A stretch of DNA of 36,435 bases, taken from Paenibacillus sp. (GTDB taxonomy: Bacteria; Bacillota; Bacilli; Paenibacillales; Paenibacillaceae). The first letter of the stretch is position 1, and each line of letters begins with the position of its first letter. The translations under genes and the position numbers were made by a program. Location: the NCBI GenBank assembly GCA_031254035.1, contig JAIRVF010000147.1:1-36435 (forward strand). Reading direction: 5' to 3'. Positions 8,192-16,166 of this stretch are shown here, one piece after another. The notes under the pieces were generated by a model that saw only the letters and a program-made list of their open reading frames with translations, ran no database searches and was not told the DNA's origin.

Positions 8192-9187
8192 TTAATTACC
8201 CCCGCCAAAAACGATTACATAACCGTCTAGATCTTTCACTGCGAACTCTTTCCACTTCTTGTCGCCCATATCCTCTATTTGTGGAGCATATGCGATCTTA
8301 GCACCTCTTGAAACGAATTCCTCATACAAGGACTGAACGCCCTCGTAATCAGAATATGCATACGTATCCCAGCTCGTTGGTGGTCCTGGCCAATCTTGGG
8401 GGTAACTATTTTTAGCTGGCTTATTATTAGGACGTACATCGCCCGGCCCTGCCGCTTGTTGGAGCAAAAAACCTACACCGTCACGTTCAACATGGCCCCA
8501 GTCATCAACCGTAAACCCTAATACCTCTTGATAATATTTCTTTGCATCGATAAGGTTCGAAACTAATCTCACCTGTAATGCATTTTTAATTCGAGCTTTT
8601 ACTTTCCTTACGAAATCCTCACCCAGTTTGATATCTTGTGCACTTTGTTCAACCAACTCAATCAGCTCCTGTTTTAGAATTGCCTTAGATCTTCTTATAC
8701 GAGTTTCGATTGTACGCAATGGAATGCCAAGTGAAAAACTTATTTCTTTCGCTTTATAACCCCCAATAAAATGCATAAGTGTTGGAGTACGATATTTCTC
8801 GTCTAATACATCAAATGCTTTCCATACCTCTTGAATATCAAATTGGAGCTTGATCCGATCTTCTAAAGATAGCTCATCAGGAATACCTTCTGCCTCTTTG
8901 AGAGGACGCTCATGTAATTTCTGCTTACGGTAATGGTCTTTGCACAGATTTCTCGTAATATGGATTAACCAAGCACCAAATCTGCTCGTATCTGCTAGCT
9001 GATCTATTTTATACCATGCTTTAACAAAGGCTTCCTGTGCAATGTCTTGTGCGAAATGGAAGTCGTTCACTTCACTGTAAGCAACTCCATAAACAACGTT
9101 TGAATATTGTCGAACCAGTTTGGAGAAAGCCTCTCGATCTCCGTATGATGATTTTCGTACAAGCTCAGTTTCGAATAGATCCGCCAT
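8192..9187 (-). CDS. ECF-type sigma factor fused to a VOC domain
   Basis: A 331-residue protein from ATG 9187 (GGGGGTGAG site 4-6 nt upstream). Sigma region 2 spans about 10-75 (FSKLVRQYSNVVYGVAY, ...DIAQEAFVKAWYKI, SRFGAWLIHITRNLCKDHYRK) and region 4 about 120-175 (LDEKYRTPTLMHFIGGYKAKEIS, RTIETRIRRSKAILKQEL). A VOC domain follows from about 205 (QVRLVSNLIDAKKYYQEVLGF) to the end (KEFAVKDLDGYVIVFGG). One uninterrupted frame joins the two, so this is a real fusion. C-terminal extensions on ECF sigma factors are known to act as sensory modules; a ligand-sensing role for the VOC part is inference. No anti-sigma gene is adjacent. It follows the 83-residue ORF by 10-58 nt, depending on the start. 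Confidence 0.8.
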   Translation of the reverse strand: MADLFETELVRKSSYGDREAFSKLVRQYSNVVYGVAYSEVNDFHFAQDIAQEAFVKAWYKIDQLADTSRFGAWLIHITRNLCKDHYRKQKLHERPLKEAEGIPDELSLEDRIKLQFDIQEVWKAFDVLDEKYRTPTLMHFIGGYKAKEISFSLGIPLRTIETRIRRSKAILKQELIELVEQSAQDIKLGEDFVRKVKARIKNALQVRLVSNLIDAKKYYQEVLGFTVDDWGHVERDGVGFLLQQAAGPGDVRPNNKPAKNSYPQDWPGPPTSWDTYAYSDYEGVQSLYEEFVSRGAKIAYAPQIEDMGDKKWKEFAVKDLDGYVIVFGGGN

Positions 9188-9245
9188 GATCTCACCCCCT
9201 CTGTTAATAAAGACGGAATAAATGATGAAAAACATTCAAAATTGT

Positions 9246-9497
9246 TTATAAATTTTTAAAAGCTTCACGCAAATGTTTCAATGCCTGCAGGCCATCAGTT
9301 TCCGCCCTTTTAGCCTCTTGTAGGAGATGGACTGCTTTCTCTATGTTTTGTGGATCTTTGGGATCTCCGCCCTCAGGGAAAGGAAATAGATTGGCAAGAC
9401 CTTGTAGTGCTGCGGCCACCCCTTCTGGCTGCAATATTGACAATCCTCTTTTCAATGAATGCAAATGCAATGCATAATTTTCATCATACGATTGCAA
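9246..9497 (-). CDS. Small protein matching the tail of the 7634-8068 fragment
   Basis: An 83-residue ORF from a TTG start preceded by AAAAGGAG at good spacing. Its second half (ALQGLANLFPFPEGGDPKDP, then AVHLLQEAKRAETDGLQAL) aligns without gaps to the tail of the fragment at 7634-8068 (ALGELHELFPFPHGGDLSEP, AIRLLQRAKAAEEQGLRYL). Either it is a free-standing small member of that family or it is a truncated copy that gained a start. It lies upstream of, and probably in the same transcript as, the sigma-VOC gene. Function unknown. Confidence 0.55.
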   Translation of the reverse strand: MQSYDENYALHLHSLKRGLSILQPEGVAAALQGLANLFPFPEGGDPKDPQNIEKAVHLLQEAKRAETDGLQALKHLREAFKNL

Positions 9498-9540
9498 GTT
9501 TTATAACTCCTTTTAGTCGCACACATAATCGTCGGTTCGT

Positions 9541-9822
9541 TTATGGAGATTTAGTAATCTCCTGAGCAATCTTACTTCCCTGTATAACCTGGAATGGCCG
9601 ATCATAGAAAAGAGTAACCTCCTCATCGATCATGTCGGTGATTCCCAATCGATTGTGTTTACATGCAATCTATTCATAAGCTTTGCTCAGTGCTGCCTCT
9701 CGTGTTTTCCGAGTTGTAGCCAATTGAACATCCAACAGGAACGGTAACAATTCATTAGCACAGTCCAACTTCTTAAATGCAGTGCCAAACCATTTTGGAT
9801 AGGGAGCATAACGAAAAATCAT
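9541..9822 (-). pseudogene. DUF4037-like C-terminal remnant with an in-frame stop
   Basis: Translating the minus strand from 9822 gives MIFRYAPYPKWFGTAFKKLD, strongly like the conserved YAPYPKWFGTAF region of DUF4037 (nucleotidyltransferase-fold-associated) proteins. The frame meets TAG at 9670-9672 and then continues with KHNRLGITDMI and FYDRPFQVIQGSKIA to a TAA at 9541, again matching the expected end of that family. The N-terminal two thirds are absent; sequence upstream is the terminator of the SEC-C gene. It is therefore a decayed remnant. Assignment rests on motif memory, not on a search. Confidence 0.65.
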
Positions 9823-9837
9823 ACAGATCAACAGTTA

Positions 9838-9899
9838 GAAAAAAACACCCCGTAGAACTTCGACCACCTAAAGGTGATCCAAGCTCCGCAAGGGTGTAT
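9838..9899 (-). terminator. Long-stem terminator of the SEC-C gene
   Basis: On the minus strand ACACCC...GGGTGT closes a long, nearly continuous stem whose inner part ends in GATCACC-TTTA-GGTGGTC, followed by a run of seven T. It lies 24 bp downstream of the SEC-C stop codon. Confidence 0.85.
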
Positions 9900-9922
9900 T
9901 AGATAATGAAGATTATTGCGTT

Positions 9923-11089
9923 TTACTTGCCGTGGCATTTCTTGTATTTCAAACCGCTGCCGCAAGGGCAAGGTTCGTTTCTTCCGACTTTGGAAACAAC
10001 GTTTTCCGTATGGTCCACAAGTCTTACTAGCCCTTTCTGCGGATCCACTTCGTTCATCATGCTCAGTTCCACCAGAGTGTGTCCGGCATTAGCCCACATT
10101 CTTGTGTTGTTGTATACCTCAGCGAGCAGAGAAATGATTTGCTGCGCATGAACTGGTGTTTTGAAAGCAATTTTGCGTTTCTCAAACTCATTGATCAAAT
10201 CCTGCATGGAGGATTTGATCGTGCAAGCCAATTGGATATCATCGATGAGATACTCCACAAGCTCTTTGTCGCTGCACATATTATTGAGCACAAAAGCCTG
10301 CAATTCATCAAGCTGCGGCGTCATTTCAAAGTAGCCCATATCCGCATAGCGGAGTAGCTCCTCTTTGTCCGGTACGTAAAACGACTTGCTGTCCAGACCT
10401 TCGGCCAGTTCAACCAGCTTGCTTTCGTCCGCACCGTTCGCCATAAAGCCGTTGTAGAGGACATCATCGTGTAGAAGGATATTTTGACCGCGTTCGATCA
10501 TTTCACCTGCATATTTCGCAAGCTCCTCTTTCGTGACAGCCTCGTTGTGCTGCGAGTTGAATATATGAACAAGCTTGTCCAGCTTGATGACACCATACAA
10601 GTGAGCCGCAGCGGCGATATATTCATAAGCCACCTGCTTGGAGCCGTGCTCCTGTTTCAGTTCGGACAATCCGATCTGGGATGCGGCGGCTTTGATTTCC
10701 TCCGGCATCAGTACATACAGCTTGCCTTCGCTAAAAAAGCTGAAAACCAGCCCGTGCTCTAGGAAATGGGAATATTGTCCAAGGGGCAGTTCATTATCCT
10801 GAATGGACGGCTCCTTCATAAACTTTTCCAAAAGAGCCCACTCATCCGCATCGGTGACGAGAACGATGGACTTCAACTGCTCGGGATCGGTCAAATATGC
10901 TGAAAGAGCATCCGCAAGCTCTTCCTTCTTCATCTTGGAACGTCCGGAAATTTGATTGACGGTAGCAAGCGAAGAAAGTCTTGATTTGGTCAAGCTTTGC
11001 AGAATTTCCGGCAAACGGGTCATCACGTCTCCAATGATGGCGTGCTGTATATTGCGTTCTTCCATTTGTAACCTAGGGTCTTCCAACAT
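9923..11089 (-). CDS. SEC-C metal-binding motif protein
   Basis: A 388-residue, mostly helical protein that ends with a SEC-C zinc-binding motif (VGRNEPCPCGSGLKYKKCHGK), as found at the C-terminus of SecA and in many otherwise unrelated proteins. The rest lacks a domain I can name; residues about 45-70 (SKMKKEELADALSAYL) resemble a SAP/Rho-N-like helical pair. No signal peptide or membrane segment is visible. The start ATG 11089 has GAGGTG 3 nt upstream. A TATAAT box lies about 60 bp upstream on the minus strand, so it probably has its own promoter although it follows htpG. Function unknown. Confidence 0.75.
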   Translation of the reverse strand: MLEDPRLQMEERNIQHAIIGDVMTRLPEILQSLTKSRLSSLATVNQISGRSKMKKEELADALSAYLTDPEQLKSIVLVTDADEWALLEKFMKEPSIQDNELPLGQYSHFLEHGLVFSFFSEGKLYVLMPEEIKAAASQIGLSELKQEHGSKQVAYEYIAAAAHLYGVIKLDKLVHIFNSQHNEAVTKEELAKYAGEMIERGQNILLHDDVLYNGFMANGADESKLVELAEGLDSKSFYVPDKEELLRYADMGYFEMTPQLDELQAFVLNNMCSDKELVEYLIDDIQLACTIKSSMQDLINEFEKRKIAFKTPVHAQQIISLLAEVYNNTRMWANAGHTLVELSMMNEVDPQKGLVRLVDHTENVVSKVGRNEPCPCGSGLKYKKCHGK

Positions 11090-11191
11090 TTACACCTCTT
11101 CCACATTGATAAACATGTGCGGCATTTTAGCCACACCTTTTCACATTATACACTATTCCGGCAAAATCATCTTCTATCCGAAGGAATTAGA

Positions 11192-13072
11192 TTACACCAT
11201 GATTTTACAGATATCGTTCGTAAAATCAACCGGATCCTGGAGCGGAAGTCCTTCAATCAGCAGCGCCTGGTTGTAAAGCAGGTTCGTGAACAGTCCCAAT
11301 TTCTCCTGGTCCTTGTCAAAGGCAGCCTTCAGCGACTGGAACACATCATGGTGCACGTTGATCTCCAGAATCTTATCGGCTTTAACGCCCTCGCCGCTTG
11401 GCATCGCACTCAGCACTTTTTCCATCTCGATCGAAAGCTCACCTTCGGCAGACAAACATACCGGATGCGATTTGAGACGTTTGGACGCCTTGACGTCTTT
11501 CACCTTACCGGAAAGCAGGTTTTTCATCGCCTCGAAAAGCTCTTTGTTCTCCTCTGCGTCAGCATTCACTGCGGCATCGTCAGCATCGGATTCAATCCCT
11601 AGATCCCCGCTGGATACGGATTTGAATTCCTTCTCTTTATAATTCATCAGCATCTTGATTGCGAATTCGTCAATGTCATCGGTAAAGTAAAGAATTTCAT
11701 AGCCCTTATCGGCGACAAGTTCGGTCTGCGGCAGCTTCTCGATCCGCTCAACGGAAGTTCCGGAAGCGTAATAGATATATTTCTGCTCTTCCGGCATTCT
11801 CGATACGTACTCGTCAAGCGACACCAGCTTCTTCTCTTTCGAAGACGTAAAGAGCAGCAGGTCGGACAGCAGGTCCTTGTTTGCGCCATAATCGTTGTAT
11901 ACGCCGAATTTCAGCTGTCTGCCAAACGCTTTGAAGAAGGTTTCGTATTTCTCGCGGTCATCCTTCAACAGAGTTTGGAGTTGGCTCTTAATCTTGCTTT
12001 TGATATTTTTCGCGATCAGCGTCAGCTGGCGGTCATGCTGCAGCATTTCACGGGAGATGTTCAGGGACAGGTCCTCAGAGTCCACCATCCCCTTCACGAA
12101 GCTGAAATAATCCGGCAGCAGATCCGAACATTTGTCCATAATCAGCACGCCATTGGAATACAGCTCAAGGCCCTTCTCATATTCCTTTGAATAATAATCG
12201 AATGGCGTATGCTCCGGAATGAACAAGATCGCATTGTACACGACAGCACCATCGGCTTTAACATGGACGTAAGTGAGCGGCTTATCGAACCCGTAGCGTT
12301 TTTCTGCGTAGAAATTCTCGTAATCTTCCTGTGTCAGCTCGCTTTTGTTTTTACGCCAGATTGGCACCATGCTGTTTAAGGTCTTCTCTTCCTTGTATTC
12401 CTCGAATTCCCCTTCGCTGCCTTCTTTCGGACGATGTCCGCTTACTTCCATTTTGATCGGATAACGGATGAAATCGGAATATTTCTTGATGATGCTTCTC
12501 AGGCGGTATTCTTCAAGATATTCGTCGTACTGGTCATCTTCCGTGTTCTCTTTGATTTTAAGTGTAATTTCCGTTCCTACCGTGTCCTTCTCACAAGGCT
12601 CAATCGTGTAACCTTCTGTACCTTCAGACTCCCAGCGGTAAGCCTGGTCGCTGCCCAGCGCTTTACTGATCACTGTCACTTGATCGGCAACCATAAATGC
12701 GGAATAAAAGCCTACCCCGAACTGCCCGATGATGTTGTGGCCATCCTTTGCTTCATTTTCCGTCTTGAAAGCCAGCGATCCACTCTTTGCGATAATCCCC
12801 AGGTTATTTTCAAGTTCCTCTTGCGTCATGCCGATCCCTGTATCTGAGAGGGTCAACGTGCGGTTGTCCTTATCTGCGGTAATGCGGATATAATAGTCAT
12901 CTTTATTAAATACAAGCTGATCGTCGGTGAGCGCTTTATAATAAATCTTGTCGATCGCATCACTGGAATTAGAGATCAATTCTCTTAAAAAGATTTCCTT
13001 TTGCGTGTAAATCGAATTAATCATCATTTCCAGCAATCGTTTTGATTCGGCTTTAAACTCTTTTTTAATCAT
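11192..13072 (-). CDS. htpG: Molecular chaperone HtpG (bacterial Hsp90)
   Basis: A 626-residue ATP-dependent cytosolic chaperone, the usual length for HtpG. The GHKL ATPase domain shows NSSDAIDK, DTGIGMT and GQFGVGFYSAF; the middle domain has GVLIMDKCSDLLPDYFSFVKG and SLNISREMLQ, the classic Hsp90 signature. ATG 13072 has AAAGGAG at 8-nt spacing. Directly upstream are a sigma-A-like promoter and a perfect CIRCE element, so it is probably repressed by HrcA and induced by heat. In Bacillus subtilis htpG is not under CIRCE control, so this regulation differs from that model. The response-regulator gene starts divergently 168 bp away. Confidence 0.98.
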   Translation of the reverse strand: MIKKEFKAESKRLLEMMINSIYTQKEIFLRELISNSSDAIDKIYYKALTDDQLVFNKDDYYIRITADKDNRTLTLSDTGIGMTQEELENNLGIIAKSGSLAFKTENEAKDGHNIIGQFGVGFYSAFMVADQVTVISKALGSDQAYRWESEGTEGYTIEPCEKDTVGTEITLKIKENTEDDQYDEYLEEYRLRSIIKKYSDFIRYPIKMEVSGHRPKEGSEGEFEEYKEEKTLNSMVPIWRKNKSELTQEDYENFYAEKRYGFDKPLTYVHVKADGAVVYNAILFIPEHTPFDYYSKEYEKGLELYSNGVLIMDKCSDLLPDYFSFVKGMVDSEDLSLNISREMLQHDRQLTLIAKNIKSKIKSQLQTLLKDDREKYETFFKAFGRQLKFGVYNDYGANKDLLSDLLLFTSSKEKKLVSLDEYVSRMPEEQKYIYYASGTSVERIEKLPQTELVADKGYEILYFTDDIDEFAIKMLMNYKEKEFKSVSSGDLGIESDADDAAVNADAEENKELFEAMKNLLSGKVKDVKASKRLKSHPVCLSAEGELSIEMEKVLSAMPSGEGVKADKILEINVHHDVFQSLKAAFDKDQEKLGLFTNLLYNQALLIEGLPLQDPVDFTNDICKIMV

Positions 13073-13105
13073 GAGTTAGGCTCCTTTCGGCTCTAAACGA
13101 TAATG

Positions 13106-13132
13106 TTAGCACTCTGTCATCCTGAGTGCTAA
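13106..13132 (-). promoter_or_regulatory. CIRCE operator (HrcA-binding site) of htpG
   Basis: TTAGCACTC-N9-GAGTGCTAA is a perfect match to the CIRCE consensus. It sits about 10 bp downstream of the likely -10 box and 34 bp before the htpG start, the correct position for HrcA repression. Confidence 0.95.
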
Positions 13133-13142
13133 TTCTTATTTT

Positions 13143-13172
13143 TATATATCACAACTTGATTTTCAAAGTCAA
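13143..13172 (-). promoter_or_regulatory. Probable sigma-A promoter of htpG
   Basis: On the minus strand TTGACT (13167-13172) is followed after 16-18 bp by GATATA/TATATA (about 13143-13150). Transcription would start at or beside the CIRCE element. Confidence 0.6.
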
Positions 13173-13240
13173 TACAATCCGTCGTATTTCAAGGTTTTCA
13201 TGATAAGATGGTATAGTACAAAATTTGGAAGGTGATTATT

Positions 13241-13945
13241 TTGCAACAATCCATCCTTATTATTGAGGACGACCCGAAATTGGCCGGACTGCTTAGCGAA
13301 TACCTAGAAAAATATGATTTTCTTTCGACTGCGGTGGACGATTTCAACCTTGTAATGGAGACGTTTGCGGCATGCAAACCAGATCTGGTGCTGCTTGATG
13401 TCAACCTCCCTAAGTTTGATGGCTTCTACTGGTGCAGGCAGATCCGCAAGTTCTCGCTCTGCCCGATCCTGTTCATATCCGCGCGGGAAAACGAAATGGA
13501 TCAGGTGATGGCACTTGAAAACGGCGCGGATGACTATATCACCAAACCTTTTCATTATGAGGTCGTTTTGGCCAAAATCCGCAGCAACTTGCGGCGCTCT
13601 TCCGGCTCTTATGCCCAATCCCTGGAAGAGCGGACAATGGATGCGGGCATGCTTAGACTTTACCCGGAACGATATGTCCTGCAATTCGCGGGAAAAACCG
13701 CAGAACTTTCGCAAAAGGAGTCGCTGCTTTTGGAAGCGCTGATGGACCGTAAAGGCCGTGTGATTAGCAGAGAGCAGCTCCTGGACCTGATGTGGAGCGA
13801 CGAGCAGTTTATCGATGATAATACGCTGAATGTGTATATTACCCGCGTACGAAAAAAACTTAAGGACTTAGGAGCGGATGGCATGGTGGAAACGGTCCGG
13901 GGTGCCGGTTACCGGCTCTGTTCAGACGGTGAGGATGACGTATGA
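13241..13945 (+). CDS. OmpR-family response regulator, BceR type
   Basis: A 234-residue response regulator. The receiver domain shows IIEDD (Asp10, Asp11), LLDVNLP with phospho-acceptor Asp53, and the conserved lysine in TKPFHYEVVLAKI. The winged-helix output domain ends in VETVRGAGYRL. The TTG at 13241 is preferred, with GGAAGGTGAT upstream; GTG 13232 would put the ribosome site too close. The kinase start overlaps its stop (ATGA). Together with the kinase and the ABC transporter downstream it forms a peptide-antibiotic sensing and resistance module, in which BceR-type regulators activate the transporter genes. Confidence 0.9.
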   Translation: MQQSILIIEDDPKLAGLLSEYLEKYDFLSTAVDDFNLVMETFAACKPDLVLLDVNLPKFDGFYWCRQIRKFSLCPILFISARENEMDQVMALENGADDYITKPFHYEVVLAKIRSNLRRSSGSYAQSLEERTMDAGMLRLYPERYVLQFAGKTAELSQKESLLLEALMDRKGRVISREQLLDLMWSDEQFIDDNTLNVYITRVRKKLKDLGADGMVETVRGAGYRLCSDGEDDV

Positions 13946-14955
13946 AACTGTTCTGGAAAGATCAGATTCCTCTTCTTGTCTGCTATTTGGTGCAGATGCT
14001 GCTGATCCCGCTGCTGTACTGGCTTTCGGCCGAACACAGGCCGCTGCGCATCATCGCATATGGCGTTTTACTCAGCAGCATCATACTGGCCATTTATCTC
14101 GTCATCCGCTTTATTCAGTTTCGAAAGCTTTACGCTCGTCTAAACAATATAGGGAGTATCTCTCCTGAAATGGAGCTGCCGCTGGAACCGCTTGGCAGCG
14201 CGCCGCTACCGGCATCGATTCAAGAACTACTTTGCGCGTATGACCGTTCTTACCAAGACAAGCTGAACTTGCATGTGACCCGCATGGATCGGCATATCAC
14301 ATTTATCAACCGCTGGGTGCATCAGATGAAAACCCCGTTATCCGTTATGCAGCTAACCCTGCGCGACATCGATCAATCCGCTGCGGCTGACAGCATCCAG
14401 GAGGAGATTGAACGTTTGCGCAAGGGGCTCGAAATGATTCTGTATACCTCCCGTCTGGATCAGTTTGAGGAAGATTTCCGAATCGAGCATATTCCGCTGC
14501 TTCAGGCGGTTAAAGGTGCGGTAACCGAAAACCGCCGGCTTTTTATACGCAGAAGCATTCAGCCGGATATCCGGATCGGAGAAGAGATAGCGGTCTATTC
14601 GGATGCCAAATGGCTGCAGTTTATGCTTAATCAAATATTGATTAATGCCATCAACTATTCCGCCGGCAAGGGACAAGCCATATCCATCACGGCGGAAGTA
14701 TCAGATAAGCAGGTTATTTTGGACATTCAGGATCAGGGTATCGGGATCAGTAAGGAAGATCTAAAGCGGGTTTTCCAGCCCTACTTCACAGGAGAACGTG
14801 GACGGCAGTACCAGGAATCCACAGGCATGGGACTTTATCTTGTTCGAGAGATTTGTTCTCGGTTAGAGCATAAAGTAAAGATTGAATCCGAGCAGGGACG
14901 AGGCACATTAGTAAGATTTATTTTTCAACATAATCCTGCCCGAAGCGTCTGTTAA
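13942..14955 (+). CDS. Intramembrane-sensing histidine kinase, BceS type
   Basis: A 337-residue kinase with two N-terminal membrane segments (about 9-29 and 36-58) and almost no extracellular loop, the layout of kinases that sense through a partner BceAB transporter. The phosphorylated His127 lies in NRWVHQMKTPLSVMQL. The ATPase domain shows NQILINAINYSAG (N box), DIQDQGIGIS (G1) and GMGLYLVREIC (G2). The 4-nt overlap with the response regulator implies translational coupling. The transporter genes follow after 434 bp that contain a MITE-like repeat. Confidence 0.92.
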   Translation: MKLFWKDQIPLLVCYLVQMLLIPLLYWLSAEHRPLRIIAYGVLLSSIILAIYLVIRFIQFRKLYARLNNIGSISPEMELPLEPLGSAPLPASIQELLCAYDRSYQDKLNLHVTRMDRHITFINRWVHQMKTPLSVMQLTLRDIDQSAAADSIQEEIERLRKGLEMILYTSRLDQFEEDFRIEHIPLLQAVKGAVTENRRLFIRRSIQPDIRIGEEIAVYSDAKWLQFMLNQILINAINYSAGKGQAISITAEVSDKQVILDIQDQGIGISKEDLKRVFQPYFTGERGRQYQESTGMGLYLVREICSRLEHKVKIESEQGRGTLVRFIFQHNPARSVC

Positions 14956-14960
14956 CAGCG

Positions 14961-15065
14961 TTATAATGCGGTACCTACTGGGGTCAGCTTTGTGCGTTTG
15001 GGATACTTCTCACCCTTTTCCTCAAGCAGCATGTACATCATGGGGATCATGTATGGTGTTTCCAC
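14961..15065 (-). pseudogene. Possible C-terminal remnant of a membrane transporter
   Basis: A 35-codon frame on the minus strand reads PYMIPMMYMLLEEKGEKYP and ends at a TAA at 14961. It resembles the cytoplasmic tail of a multidrug transporter such as an RND pump, where a final hydrophobic helix is followed by a charged tail. It is short and without a start, so this could be chance. Confidence 0.2.
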
Positions 15066-15083
15066 TTATGTATACGAACATAA

Positions 15084-15102
15084 CCTTACCTTAGCTGTAA
15101 GG
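15084..15102. promoter_or_regulatory. Palindrome CCTTAC-N7-GTAAGG, candidate BceR-type operator
   Basis: Perfect 6-bp arms (15084-15089 and 15097-15102) lie about 290 bp upstream of the transporter ATPase gene. BceR-type regulators bind TTACA/TGTAA-like inverted repeats; the arms partly match, but the spacing is longer by 1 bp. The repeat inserted at 15165 now separates it from the transporter gene. Confidence 0.35.
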
Positions 15103-15164
15103 AAACGTTAATTTAAATCGATGGCTGGCATTTTTCCGGTTTGGTAGATTGGTATCGGGCTCTC

Positions 15165-15355
15165 CTAGAGATTGTTCAAAAAGTCCGCTTTTGATCACGA
15201 AGTGAATTAGGAAGCAGGCTCGACATCGAATCTTGAATTCAGCCGGGCCTTCCGGTGCTCACGTACCCACTACGTACGTTCCGCTCCTCAGCCCCTAGCT
15301 TCATCCAATCTTCTCGGTGCTGAAAACCGGCCATTTTGAACACGCACTTCTAGAG
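15165..15355. repeat. MITE-like interspersed repeat
   Basis: About 190 bp flanked by the direct repeat CTAGAG (15165-15170 and 15350-15355), with imperfect terminal inverted repeats (TGTTCAAAA at the left, TTTTGAACA at the right). The inside contains ACGTAC/GTACGT palindromic sequence and no ORF. I recall very similar sequence as a multi-copy intergenic repeat in Paenibacillus genomes. It lies between bceS and bceA. Confidence 0.6.
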
Positions 15356-15389
15356 AGAGAGTCTTAGCCAAATGATGATGAGAGGATGA

Positions 15390-16166
15390 ATGCTTGTGGA
15401 ACTGCTGCAGGTCAAAGCCTTAAGCAAGGTCTATCCGGGAAAAGTAAAGACCCAAGCCTTAACTGATATTCATTTCAGTATTGAGCACGGAGAATTCGTA
15501 GGCATTATGGGTCCTTCCGGGAGCGGCAAAACGACGCTGCTTAATGTGGTCTCTACCATCGATGCCCCCAGCTCGGGAGAAGTATTGATCGAAGGGATAA
15601 GCCCGCACCGGATGAATAAAAAAGAACTGGCACGTTTCCGCCGTAGGAAGCTTGGTTTTGTGTTTCAAGATTTCAACCTGCTCGAAACGCTGACCGTTGC
15701 CGAAAATATCGTGCTGCCTCTCACCTTGGACAACCGGAGGCTGGCCGACATCGAAGCTTCTCTGGAGCTCGTGGCGAACAAACTCGGCATCACCGATATT
15801 TTAAAGAAACGCACTTACGAAATTTCAGGCGGCCAGCGTCAGCGGACTGCCATTGCCCGGGCACTAATCACCTCGCCATCCGTCATCATGGCCGACGAAC
15901 CAACAGGGGCATTGGATTCCAGTTCTGCAAAGAATGTCATGGAATCGCTTGATCGTATTAACCGTGAGGACCAAGCGACGCTGATGTTGGTCACGCATGA
16001 TCCGGTAGCCGCAAGCTATTGCAGCCGCATTATCTTCATCAAGGATGGAAAGCTAGCCGCCGAAATCCATCGCGGCGAAAGCCGGCAGGTTTTTTTCCAA
16101 AATATTATTGACGCGCTGTCATTCTGGGGAGGTCACAGCCATGAACTTTCCTCAATTCGCGTTTAA
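15390..16166 (+). CDS. ABC transporter ATPase, BceA type
   Basis: A 258-residue ATP-binding subunit of a peptide-antibiotic ABC transporter. Walker A is GPSGSGKTT, the signature ISGGQRQR and Walker B VIMADEPTGALD, followed by the switch histidine in LVTHD. Start candidates are ATG 15390 and GTG 15396, behind GAGAGG. Its last 26 nt overlap the permease gene. BceAB-type transporters remove bacitracin-like peptides from their lipid targets and also act as the sensor for the BceS kinase encoded just upstream. Confidence 0.92.
   Translation: MLVELLQVKALSKVYPGKVKTQALTDIHFSIEHGEFVGIMGPSGSGKTTLLNVVSTIDAPSSGEVLIEGISPHRMNKKELARFRRRKLGFVFQDFNLLETLTVAENIVLPLTLDNRRLADIEASLELVANKLGITDILKKRTYEISGGQRQRTAIARALITSPSVIMADEPTGALDSSSAKNVMESLDRINREDQATLMLVTHDPVAASYCSRIIFIKDGKLAAEIHRGESRQVFFQNIIDALSFWGGHSHELSSIRV

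Larger units (their letters stand above)
14956..15389. other. Gap between kinase and transporter genes
   Basis: This stretch holds a possible coding remnant on the minus strand (14961-15065), a perfect 6-bp palindrome (15084-15102) and a MITE-like repeat (15165-15355). No intact gene is present. The transporter promoter must lie here if it is regulated separately from the two-component genes. Confidence 0.7.

Noticed and set aside
8192..9187. Sigma-VOC fusion as a sequencing or frameshift artefact
   Set aside because: A single frame runs through both domains without a stop, and the linker reads as normal helical sequence.
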